This document shows positions 1 through 10,285 of a DNA stretch of 64,000 bases, piece after piece. Source of the DNA: Fennellomyces sp. T-0311 (Eukaryota > Mucoromycota > Mucoromycetes > Mucorales > Lichtheimiaceae); contig JALLLT010000011.1 of NCBI GenBank assembly GCA_025266875.1, positions 186,001 through 250,000 on the forward strand, read 5' to 3'. Made by a program: the position numbers and the translations under genes. The notes beneath the pieces are model-generated. The model searched no databases, had not been told where the DNA came from, and was given only the letters and a program-made list of their open reading frames with translations. Position 1 is the first letter of the stretch. Every line of letters begins with the position of its first letter.

Positions 1-625
1 ACATTATCAGGGGTGAGTGTATACGGCTCGTCTAACCCATAGTACTGCTTCCATAACGACGCATTGGCATCAGCTTCAATGGCATTCATAGAGGTTGGAT
101 GCTATAGTGGCAGCAACAGTTTCGCTGTTAGATCACGTCCAATGAAACTATCAACTCATTTACTTACGATTGATTCCAACGGAAGATGCGTGTTGAATAA
201 GTTTTGCTGAGATAATCGTATAGAATCTTCAAAGTAGCGGAATGGACTCAACATATGGACGTGCCACATATATGCAACATCTGCGCGTTTAATTTAGCGA
301 GACACAAAGAATCTCCATTGCATACACGCATACCTAATGGCGGAGAAAAAGAGTGGTAGCTCACTTTTGCAAAGGCTGATTGAACAATCTCGCGCCATTG
401 AGCATAACGAATTTCAGCTCTGGCTAACATGACCTTAAAAGAAGCAGTGTCAAACGATTCCTTGTAATCCATAAAGCGTTCCATCAATGAGAGATAGTAG
501 TGACAGTTTTCGATGGTGACAACACCGTCCAGCGTAGGGAATGCATTGATCGATGGCTCCTCTGGTGGAGCAACAAACGCATATTTCTTGTTGGCAGAAG
601 AGTCACCGTTAACTTGTTTCTCCAT
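1..625 (-). CDS. Glycine-rich domain (GRDP/DUF1399-like) protein, paralogue A, cut by window edge
   Basis: This is the 5' part of a gene that runs off the left end. Translation starts at the ATG at 625 (MEKQVNGDSS). The first exon carries a helical segment with VVTIENCHYYLSLMERF and MLARAEIRYAQW. A short intron starting after PPL (about 340-295) joins it to DVAYMWHVHMLSPFRYFEDS, the WHxHML motif typical of GRDP-like proteins, and a further donor GTAAGT lies near 170. The downstream reading continues as LKWKQ-type sequence to base 1. It is clearly a tandem paralogue of the gene at 2541-4709, sharing exon layout and motifs (ENCHYYLSLME, YMWHVHML). A TATATATA run at about 675-684 lies some 50 bp upstream of the start. 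The biochemical role of fungal GRDP proteins is not established. Confidence 0.7.
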
Positions 626-2144
626 TGTTATGTAGAGATCCGATTTGCAAAATCTGTAAAAGTGTTATCACGCTCACTATATATATGGACAAAACTCAGG
701 CGCTCAGCCACGTCTATCTAGTTTGCGCAGCCATCAAAGCTCTGCAAGGCATTTTCCCTTATAAGGTTCATTTGGATCACAAACTATATTCTGCAGGACG
801 CTAACAGTATCACGTGGACAATCCGAATGCAGTTTCGCAAAAGTACACCAGACTTTGTTCAAAGAGTTGTTAAAGAAGTTAATGAACTAATGATGCGTCC
901 TAAATTTAGCCGGTCAATGCTACGCATAAATATTTGACGAAATGTGCGAGGGATATTAAACGGAGCGAGCTCACATGATCACGGCAGCGGGTAATGTTCG
1001 CTGAGTAGGTAGTTATTCACCTTATTTTTCATTTTCCAATAATAAGTTGTGTCAGTTGCATAAAACACTTCCCTGAGAATACTAGCCAGATTGTGATATA
1101 ATCATGTGGCTCAGCCCTGCCACTGCGGCTGTCGAATGATTTAATATAACAATACCTTTACAAACGCTCTATCTATCTAATATGAATAGTCCTGAAGTCT
1201 TGTATACTTTCAATAAGCTAAGGGGAAAAATCACACTTTTGTAGGGATTGATCACTAGACTTTCCTTATGACGGTAGTAGAGATGATGCACATGAACTGT
1301 TGTACGCAAGTTGTGCGGATCGTGGATCAGAGTACTGAGCATTACCAACAAACAACACGTACTGTATCACAGTTCGAATCGGGTACTCAACAAATTTAAA
1401 CGTATCTGCATACCTCAGTACGGTGCAGTCATTGTTCGACAGCATCATCATCGTTGGTTTTTGAACTATATTTTACAATGCGATGCAGAATTCGTACTCT
1501 GTAGTGTAAAAGTCATACTATACAAGAATGGCTCTATATGATAAAATTAACCGAATGCGATAATAGTTTGCGTTTAATCTTCGTTGATATCGGTAACTGA
1601 AGTTCACGTAAATAGACCCACAAGAACTTGTGATCATCCTGAGCTTGTATTGCCACTAGCATCTCGTACTATTAATAGATTTCCACTATCCATTTATTCT
1701 TACGCTACCCATCTGCTGAACCGCCTGATCCATCCAAGCTTGGACGCCCCGTTCGTTGCGCATGTTACAAACCACATATAGTCTCATAGCTGAAGTAACG
1801 AAAGTATTCACGGTTGTATACCACTGCAAGTAATCTTTGGTGAATTTTGGTGGATGACTCTTTTGAAGTGGTTAAACACAAGCTTTTTAACCACTTCTAA
1901 CCATCGCAGTGTACATAAATTCTTTGCCGTGTGCGTTATTACATACATAGGTTGTGAACTGCCTAGACAACGCGGGTGTAGATACACAACTATAGACTTT
2001 TACTTTTATAGATTTAGAGTGACGACATGTCCATTTTAGAACAAACTTTAATTTTAAGTGTACAGCTAATGGTTAACACACCACGTTACTTGCACACAAA
2101 ATCTCGATCAAATAGAAGACCTACAAGTCATTTAGAATTGTGGC
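626..2144. other. Intergenic, no convincing gene
   Basis: Only short uncorroborated frames are seen, with no recognisable domain. A GTTCGAATC box near 1373 is not accompanied by a tRNA fold. Confidence 0.5.
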
Positions 2145-2442
2145 ATGGGGAAATCTCCAGAAAAGGACGCATCTCTTGACAATGACAATGACACAGGTTC
2201 AAATCTTCAGACCACAGTGAAAGCGGATGAGATTCTTGTCTTTGGGCTTGCAACCAAGATTTATGGTTTGCGAAAGGAAGACGACGCGCGGATATGGAGA
2301 GCTGACGCGCCAACCGGCATCACCGCAGTGAGGCTTTCAATGTTTGTCACCAACGATAACCGACTTGTAGTTGGTGGTTCTGGTAGAACCGCATGCATTG
2401 ATCTACGGACTGGGCAAATCAAGTGGCCCAACAAGATGCCAG
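2145..2442 (+). pseudogene. 5' fragment of a PQQ/WD-like beta-propeller protein
   Basis: An ATG-initiated frame gives about 100 residues that look like repeats of a PQQ/BamB-like propeller: DEILVFGLATKIYGL, then LVVGGSGRTACIDLRTG, then IKWPNKMP. The blade pattern (hydrophobic strand, G-x-x-G, D-L-x-T-G, W) is recognisable, but only about two blades are present, whereas such proteins normally have six to eight. A GTAATA sequence directly after NKMP could be an old donor site. What follows is the 3' end of the antisense GRDP gene, so no downstream exons remain. I read it as a truncated gene copy. Confidence 0.45.
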
Positions 2443-2540
2443 TAATATTCCCACTTATTTTACACTTTATGCAGTATGTTTGATAAATAATTATTCCTAT
2501 TCCTTGCGAGGAATTATCAAGCATAAACCATTGTTGGTTA

Positions 2541-4709
2541 TTAACCGCCACAACCACCACAACCTCCCCCTATGGAGCTTAATTGTTAATATTGCCACCC
2601 ATTATTTGCTACTAAAGATCTTACCACCACAGCCACCACCACCATCGCCACCTATTAATAAATGTAGATTATGTGTTAAGACAAAACTTTGTGATAATTA
2701 ACAGTTCCGAGTTTACCGCAGCCAGAGCTACCACCACCTCTACGACGACGACTACGACGTCTAGAACGGCGAGCTTCGTCACATACAATAATCAGTGTCC
2801 CGATAGCTATTGTCCCAACTTTGGCTAGTATTTTCCATGTTGTCATCAACCCTGTTAAACCTGGAGAAGCTGAAAAAGAAGATTTAGGTGGTAAGCTAGA
2901 TGGTAATCCAAGTTAGTTACTTTTGTCATGGTGGCTGGATGCTGCTGGAATTGATGTTCTGTCATTATTATGTAGGTCTGTTAGCGTTAAAGGCTGGTAC
3001 ATAACGAATATATAAAGTCAACTCTTTCGCACTTCTTTAGATAACCCATGTTGTTTTCTGGAAAAGTTACCGGAATGTAGTCACGATTGGACGTATGGGA
3101 GAATATCTGATGTCCATCGTTGAAAGCATTCGTAAGTTCGGGCTTGCTGCAATTAGTACCATTACTGTTGCTGTTCATCAATGGATAACCGTTCGTGATG
3201 ATCCATGCTTCTTTTGTGCGCTTTGAATATTCTTTTAACTTTTCAGGCTCAATGTTGTCATTGTGATTGATCATGCGACCGATATAACTGCGCGTAAATG
3301 TCTGATACGATGATGGATGAAGCATATGTGCGTGCCATGCCAAATCAACCTCGAGAGTGGGAACCATAGTTTCACCGGGGTGAGTAATGAACAATTGCAA
3401 AAACTTGTGGTAGTGTAGGATACCACGTGCGATGCGGCGGCCCCCTTTCCAATCAATTTCTTTCACAGCCTTTGTGTTAAATTCTTGTTGGCGATTGATG
3501 GCTTGGATCAGATCAATGGAAAATGGACTTGGATTGTCCAAGTAGCATACGCTGATTGCTTTCTCGAAATCGATGGCTGCTTCACGATTGGGATGAGAAG
3601 ATTCCAGACCACGGTAATATGCTTTGATAATACTGGCAATCTGCGTAGTCGAGTGAAAAATGTGAATAAGTCGCTGGCCGCCAAGTTGGTTGGTTTCCAC
3701 ATCAGTAATGCAGTTCGCCAGTGTAAGATTCCGACTCCATATTTGTTCCAATTCGTAATTTCCATTATTATTTAACATCATTCCACTAGGAACAGTAGCG
3801 TTAACCATTTATTTCAAATAGATAGTACAGGTGATTACTTACGCAATGTGGTCACGGTCAACGTCATTAATTAGTTTTGCTACCGAGCATACACTTATGC
3901 TTGTTTTGCACTGACACTGGTGACACGAAACGGTTGTAATAGGACTATATCTCCAGTTTGTATACTCGATCCTATTATACATGATGTGTGTGAGTTAAAT
4001 AAGTTTCATTATATGTTAATATAAACTACCAGCTGCACTGAATCCTGCTCTTACAAAAGCAACAGAGTATCTCTGCTGTTCCGGTTGCCACGTTGTATGG
4101 TGTAATCATGTAAGGCTCATCTGATCCAAAAAATTGTTTCCATTTTAGTGCGCTTGTGTTCAATTCACTAGTACTAATAGAGCCTTGATGCTAACAAAAG
4201 TGATTTGAGCCAAACAATAGCCAATGCATATCTTACATATCAAGCATTAATTACTTACAATTGTGTACAATGGAAGATCAACGTAAAAGACATGCTGTTG
4301 TGATAATCGAAGGCCATCTTCATAGTACCGAAACGGATTGAGCATATGTACATGCCACATATATGCAACGTCTACACATTATTCTTAGGGTTTGAAAGCT
4401 GATGTTTCCTACATAATGATATTCACCTAAAGGTGGAGTCATCTCCTGGCTTATTTTCGTAATAGATGACTTGCTAAGGAGGTCTCGCCACCGAGCGTAA
4501 CGAACTTCGGCTCGCGCTAACATAATTCTCAGCAAGCTGGTACCGAAGTTCTGCTTGTAATGGATAAACTGTTCCATCAATGACAGGTAATAGTGACAGT
4601 TCTCGACCGTGACAACATTGTCTAGCTTTGGAAATAGCCCAGGAGATGTTTCTTTTGGAGCATCAAAAGATGCATACTTTGTATTTTTGCGACTGGCCAA
4701 TATAACCAT
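2541..4709 (-). CDS. Glycine-rich domain (GRDP/DUF1399-like) protein, paralogue B, with C-terminal TM and GGC tail
   Basis: A multi-exon gene. The start at 4709 (MVILASRKN) is chosen by alignment with paralogue A. N-terminal part: VVTVENCHYYLSLMEQF, LARAEVRYARW, then after an intron DVAYMWHVHMLNPFRYYEDG. The large exon at about 2987-3808 carries the second half of the family signature: VPTLEVDLAWHAHMLHP, followed by YIGRMINHND. Splicing three further small exons gives a short hydrophobic helix (AKVGTIAIGTLIIV), an Arg/Ser-rich stretch and a Gly/Cys tail (GGDGGGGCGG, then GGGCGGCGG, stop TAA 2541-2543). The two WHxHML modules and a glycine-rich end are the family hallmark. A membrane tail anchor is inferred. 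Function unknown. The exact splice after the large exon is uncertain. Confidence 0.75.
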
Positions 4710-7688
4710 TTTGTAAGTGAATGTGTTCAAGATGAAACAAATGGCAGACGAGCTACATATATATACAATTTCCCACCACGCTGTTGATCTTTGTGTAGCA
4801 TAGTTGCAGGCTGCGCAAAACATTTTACCATTTTTTGCTGGGAGATACGTAGTCATTAAACTGTGTGGGACGAAAATAGTTTATCACATGGATAGCAGGT
4901 GGGTTCTTTGGAGAATTACAATTTACCATTATACTGGATTGTCCCCACTCGCATAATATTATCAAGTTCTCACTTCATAAGCGCCTGCATTAAAATCTAG
5001 CCATAATACTAGCTTTTCTTCCATTAAATTATTGACTCCAAGCAGGAAAAAGTACTAACCCTACTGTTTTTGAGGTTCCAAGTGATTAATGGCACCTGGG
5101 GTGGTGTTTTGCATTATTACCAAATTCGCAGCAAGCATAGAAACCCGAATCAAGTCCGCATATATTTATATCGCTCAGAATGAACCACTACTATGGTAAC
5201 TAACCTATTATAATTGTGCGTACTATGCTGTAGTAGTGTTGATAGAGTTTAATGGGTTAAAGGTATATAATTACGCACCCACGGTAATTAAAGAAATTAC
5301 GCTATGATTGTAGTCTCACTCTGAAAATTAAGCTTTTTGATCAAATGAATTCTTCAGGCTGTCACAGCTCCACGTTTTGCTAAAGGCAATATAATACCCA
5401 GTAAATATGAAACTAAAAAATAACGCATATTAGTATTGATTATACTGAGTTCCTGTGAGAAAAGGTCCAAGTTACTGAGAGTGCATTCTGCACAAAACTG
5501 TTTTTTGGGTGCCATTTGAATAAACAAAAATCTTTTTGAATCAGAATGACTTCTTCTTCCTCAAAAATACCTTTTTAAAATGCGTTTTCAGAGAAAAAGC
5601 AATTTTTTGGGTGATGGAGTCGATATTTCCAGAATGACCCTTGGAAATGACTTCCGCATCGTAACGCTCCTTGAAGCTGTAGCAAAAAGTACCGATCTAT
5701 TCTTTTAGACGAATATCCGCGGCACATGATCCAAAGTAGGCTAATTCAGATTGCGATCGTTTTAGGGACTCCATGATACTTGTATCTATCTGTCTCTTTG
5801 ACTTACAGTTTGTTCCTAGCAGTTAAGAAGAAGCATAATATTCGTAAATACATATTATAGTAGAGCATATTAAACAGTCTCCGCAGTGTCTACCCGTGGC
5901 CTCTATGGATTATTGCCTCAAAAATGGTGGGCCACCTAGGAATAAAGTTAAATTTGCGTTTGGTAGGACGCAACTAGTCCAGGACACAGGCTCAAATGAC
6001 TGTTGCACACACAGCACTCTTTCCCTGTCATTCATTATTTCAGCAGTACAAAAAATATACATTGGGTAAAATGTTACTTCTTTTTATCGAATGCCAATCA
6101 AAAACACTGCTCAGGTTCAATGCACGAGAGAAATAGATTGCTTCCATTAAGATCACTAAGTTTGAAGGATCTAACTTCAGGATCGACTCCTCTCTTCCTT
6201 GTCCACTAGGACAAAGGACAGGCGAGCAACGTTTACACTAGTCTGCTGACACACTTCATCTACCGACGCACAGACGACGCCATCCTGTGGAAACTCACCT
6301 TAGTACATTCTCGCCTGCTGACATTCTAGCCATAACATATAATGTGATTTAGATCTCTATATCGTATTCCCGACATACACCATCATCCACGGTTACGTGC
6401 TTTTCCTTAGTCCTTGCTTATATCCACTGTCATTACGTCATCAACAACCGTACAGTTATCGATTGCCCTATTTGCTCTTATCTGCAACCTTGATCCGGCT
6501 TTACCGGTCATGTAAGGCAACTCCCTTAACTTGGTGTCAGACCTTCGGCCTCTTCAAAAATATGGCAAGATCATATGAGACTCGGTGATAACATGGATCT
6601 TTGGGACTATTACACAAAATTCGTCTTCTCCATCCCGACTCATCATCAGCAAAAAAAGAAAGTAACTTCCTTCAATAAAACAGAAGCTTATTTCTGGTCT
6701 CGTCATCCAAAAGATTTTTCTGGTTAAGCGATACCACACTCTATATCTGGGGTCAAATACCAAGCAAAAGCTATCTGAACCCTGCTCCAAGCTGCTTAGT
6801 GTCGTCTAAAAGGAAGTGTTTGACGCGCGAATGATCCTTACAGCCCGGTAGCAGGGTACTCGTCGTTTCAATCGGCAAAGCGTTCTTCGGAAGTGGTGTG
6901 ATTGCAGTGGGTCTGTTGCAACTTACGCTAGCCTCTCCTCTAGGGAAAACTCCAAATGCCCCAATGCCATCTGGCATCTAAGGACCTTTCCAAGTATGTT
7001 GCGAGCAGGCGGCCATGTACGAGTTATTGCTGGAAACCGGAATGCAGTTGTGGTTTGAAGCAGTGCCGTACCTTCTCATGGCGATCTCTGGAAATATGAA
7101 CCATTTTTAAATGGTATGTCTTCCTAAGCAATTATATTCTAAACAACTGTGTTATATGCATCGGGCCCCAGGTTAAACATCTTGCTGAAAAGCATGGCTA
7201 AATCAAAATGGACATCCGATATACACAATGCCATGTTAAGTAGAAGCAGTCAAAATATAGCTACCGTGCGGAGATGGATATCTATTATCACCGACGACAA
7301 TATCCGACAAGTAAAGTAAATTGTTAAACCAAGCCAGTTCGATAACAGATGATGGGAAAGAATACAATGTTTTCAGATTAATAAACTTAACTGCAAGGTA
7401 ATATGGGTAGAATGGACTTCATCCATCCATTCATACTCGTTTATCAACCTTAGCTCAATATATATGCTACACAGACTGATATCTATACATAAATGATAAT
7501 CTGCTTGCATGATTGCACGTCGTTGTATCAGAGGGTCGGAAATTAAGACATCCTGTTTCCGGCCTATAATCCTCAATCCAATGTATCTTGACTATCCAAG
7601 TCCCACAGTCAAGATGACAACTTATAGAAGCTTCGGTTTCGATCCATCATGCACCTTGAGTGCTTGGACTCTGCCACTGGAGGTAAGT

Positions 7689-8158
7689 ATAATAAGATCT
7701 GATAGTTGATAAACTATAAATTTTATTTGGAAGACTTTTTGACCTGCTCCAATAGGTATATGGTCGCTTCCTTGCGGTACAAATGTATAGATATATAAGG
7801 GTATCTGATGCCACGTCTGAAAAAACCTCTTACTGGGAAAAAGACAGGCCGATGTCGAAACGTTGTGAATAGTTATAGAAATAGAGAGAAGAAAAACAGT
7901 GTAGGTATAATACCAAAAAGGTAGACGTGGGTACCACCCCAAGTGCGGTCGCTTATAGGTGCTGATGGTCTGCCTTGGAGAGCTTCTTCCGGTGCTGGTT
8001 CGTCATCATCGTACTGCTCGTCTTTATGGCTCAGCTTATCAACCTTGCAGAAGGACATGCAAAAGTGCGGGCCACGCCTTCTTCCATTTGCCCCAGGTCA
8101 GTCCTTATTTCAACGCGGAAGGCTGTTCAATATATAGTCGATAATAAGATCTGATAGT
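7689..8158. repeat. 18-bp direct repeats flanking 434 bp
   Basis: The sequence ATAATAAGATCTGATAGT occurs at 7689-7706 and again at 8141-8158 in the same orientation. The interval contains no recognisable gene. The pair may be a target-site duplication or a remnant of tandem duplication. Confidence 0.5.
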
Positions 8159-8289
8159 CCAGTATAGCATAGCACTCTACTTTCACGTTCAAGCTTAATT
8201 TTTTAAAAACCAAAGATCTCTTGTAATAAACAGGACGAACGATAGCACAAGCGCTCCCTAGACCACTATAGAATCAATGAGACTGACAA

Positions 8290-8360
8290 AACACTTCATG
8301 GATCCCGGTTTGGTGCAACTTTCAATGCCAAACTTACGAAGCAAAGCATCATGAAGTGTT
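8290..8360. repeat. Nested inverted repeat (11-bp outer, 6-bp inner arms)
   Basis: AACACTTCATG at 8290-8300 is perfectly complementary to CATGAAGTGTT at 8350-8360. Inside it, GTTTGG (8308-8313) pairs with CCAAAC (8328-8333) around a 14-nt loop. This could form a two-tier hairpin or mark a small MITE. Confidence 0.55.
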
Positions 8361-9343
8361 CACAGTTGTACTCGCATATATATCAACATTAATTTTACGT
8401 AGTTTCTGAGTCATTGACCGCACCCTTAGTCATGTCCAAAGGCGATAGATTGGCTCGGCAACAACCATCTCAAACTGGGGTAGAGTACTTCTGCGAATGC
8501 TTCGACAAGTGCCATGATACTATGTTGGAATATTCATCGATCTGTAATTGCTTGACCAAAAGATGCTAAATTTCGACATTCATTAGGTGCATGGTTTGCT
8601 ATTGTAAATATTCTACACGGATAGTCAACGAAGGAACACTGCCATGTCGACTACAGCTCAAAAAACGCGAAGATCTACACACCCAAAATGCACGATGATT
8701 TCGAGCATGAAAAAATAACAAAGACTCCTAGAACCGTTTCAACCAAAAGTATAGAGCTAACGGTAATTGGAGTGGTAATCCACCTATTTATTATGTACGT
8801 TTCAGGAGACTAAAGATGCTGAGGGTATGGTCGGTGGTCAGGCGAATTGCAGTTTTGGCGAGCACGAAGAGGGGTAATACGTATACGGCTATATTACTGA
8901 CGTTGACAAAAGCTGAGCTCCCAAATCACAAAGGATTGTAGACACATTGGAAATCACGGTGGATCTCATCAAATTTCGCAGTATATCCATCGACAAGGTA
9001 CGAGAATATGAAAATCGAGCGACATACGAGTTATTTTATCACCAAATACCTTCGTGATTACCAACAACGTATATATCTCCTTCACGAACTAGCCGTCGTT
9101 AGGTTTCCATGATACTGTGATTAAATATTTCAAACAGAACAATAGCTGGAGGGCATTGCCATGATCCGCCCAACAATAGTGCTCCTGCTTAGAACAGGAT
9201 GTTTCGTCGTCTTCTACATTTCACCTGCAATTCAGATCTCTTCGGTCACTTTCACGGCAGTTTGCCGGTTATATGGATGTAAACAATGGCGACGACGACA
9301 GGAAGGATGACATGAAGATGAGCCCAACGCTATTGGAGCAACT

Positions 9344-9793
9344 AATACAAAGGTTTTTCTGAATGGACCAGTGTCGGCTTGTTAAAGGAGAACTCGCGTG
9401 TCAACAAACATTTCACACCATTTACCAAAACGGTTACTCCAACACCCATTTGGAAATCAAGGAAGGGCGAAGCACACGTCAATAACAGTCAGCAAGCGCT
9501 CATAGCAGACTACCTCATTTATCATAAGGTAGGCCGTCGGTCACACTGATAGTGTTCAAAGTTAGACAGCTATGCAAAACACTATCTTCCCAACTCCAAC
9601 CAGATTGTTGGAAGTTGGGAAAGAGATATAGGCGATGATGAACCGGCTAATGAATATGGGAATTCGTGATTGTAAAGGACAAAGAATATCATCCTACGAC
9701 ATGGTGTATATGATGCCAGAAAGCGATCGAGGAGTTTGTCTTCTTTTGCACTTTCCTACGATCGGTGAATCGTTGAACATACGATCCAGCTAG
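9344..9793 (+). pseudogene. Two broken open frames, possible decayed repeat-family gene
   Basis: Frame one (about 9344-9549) reads without stop through FSEWTSVGLLKENSRVNKHF and ends HVNNSQQALIADYLIYHK next to a GTAGGC donor-like site. Frame two (9635-9793) begins MMNRLMNMGIRDCKGQRIS, contains SSYDMVYMMPESDRG and ends at TAG. The composition is protein-like, but the two parts are not in a simple joined frame. They may be debris of a Mucorales repeat-associated family. No domain can be named with confidence. Confidence 0.25.
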
Positions 9794-9880
9794 AACTCCT
9801 GCTTCACCCACTTGGAGGCTGTCGATTGCGGTCTGAACGAACGAATGAATGGACGGTCAACGTTGGTATAAAGTTAACAT

Positions 9881-9905
9881 TGAATGAATGAATGAATGAA
9901 TGAAT
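9881..9905. repeat. TGAA tetranucleotide microsatellite
   Basis: About six copies of TGAA in tandem, preceded 30 bp upstream by a degenerate GAAC/GAAT run (9836-9851). Confidence 0.85.
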
Positions 9906-10242
9906 GCATGCCTGTACGCCTAAGGGTACCAGTTAGATTCACGCGAAAGGATATCCTCGCTCCCTATTATACATATACTATGTACCCACTTCTCATTTAA
10001 ATACTTCTTCCTTTTCACATAGTCTCATTAAGCAATATATTCTTGTATTTGCACAATTATGATGTTGTGAAAGCCGCAGATTTATTGTTGTTGATAGACA
10101 TCTTGATGTACTTTATGACTGTCGTGTCCATGTTTATTAGACACTCTTATTGATGAGTAGGCCTCTATCAATTATGCCTTATAGTCGGTATGTGCTTCAC
10201 TTTGAATGACCGCAACCAGAGATTTTTAATATTTTTCGCGGC

Positions 10243-10261
10243 ACGCGTCGACCACACGCGT
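10243..10261. promoter_or_regulatory. Two MCB-type ACGCGT boxes upstream of importin-9
   Basis: ACGCGT occurs at 10243-10248 and 10256-10261, 25-43 bp before the chosen ATG. In ascomycete yeasts this hexamer (MluI cell-cycle box) is bound by MBF and drives G1/S transcription. Use in this organism is inferred. Confidence 0.4.
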
Positions 10262-10285
10262 TTCTTTACTGCTTGCTTCGAGATC

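Larger units (their letters stand above)
4710..10285. other. Gene-poor 5.5 kb with decayed sequence
   Basis: No complete gene is recognisable. The region carries an 18-bp direct repeat pair (7689/8141), a nested inverted repeat (8290-8360), two coherent but broken plus-strand frames (9344-9549, 9635-9793) and a TGAA microsatellite (9881-9905). The mixture suggests mobile-element debris, but no transposase motif was found. Confidence 0.5.

Noticed and set aside
1360..1395. tRNA-like B box (GTTCGAATC)
   Set aside because: No matching A box, acceptor stem or anticodon arm could be folded around it.
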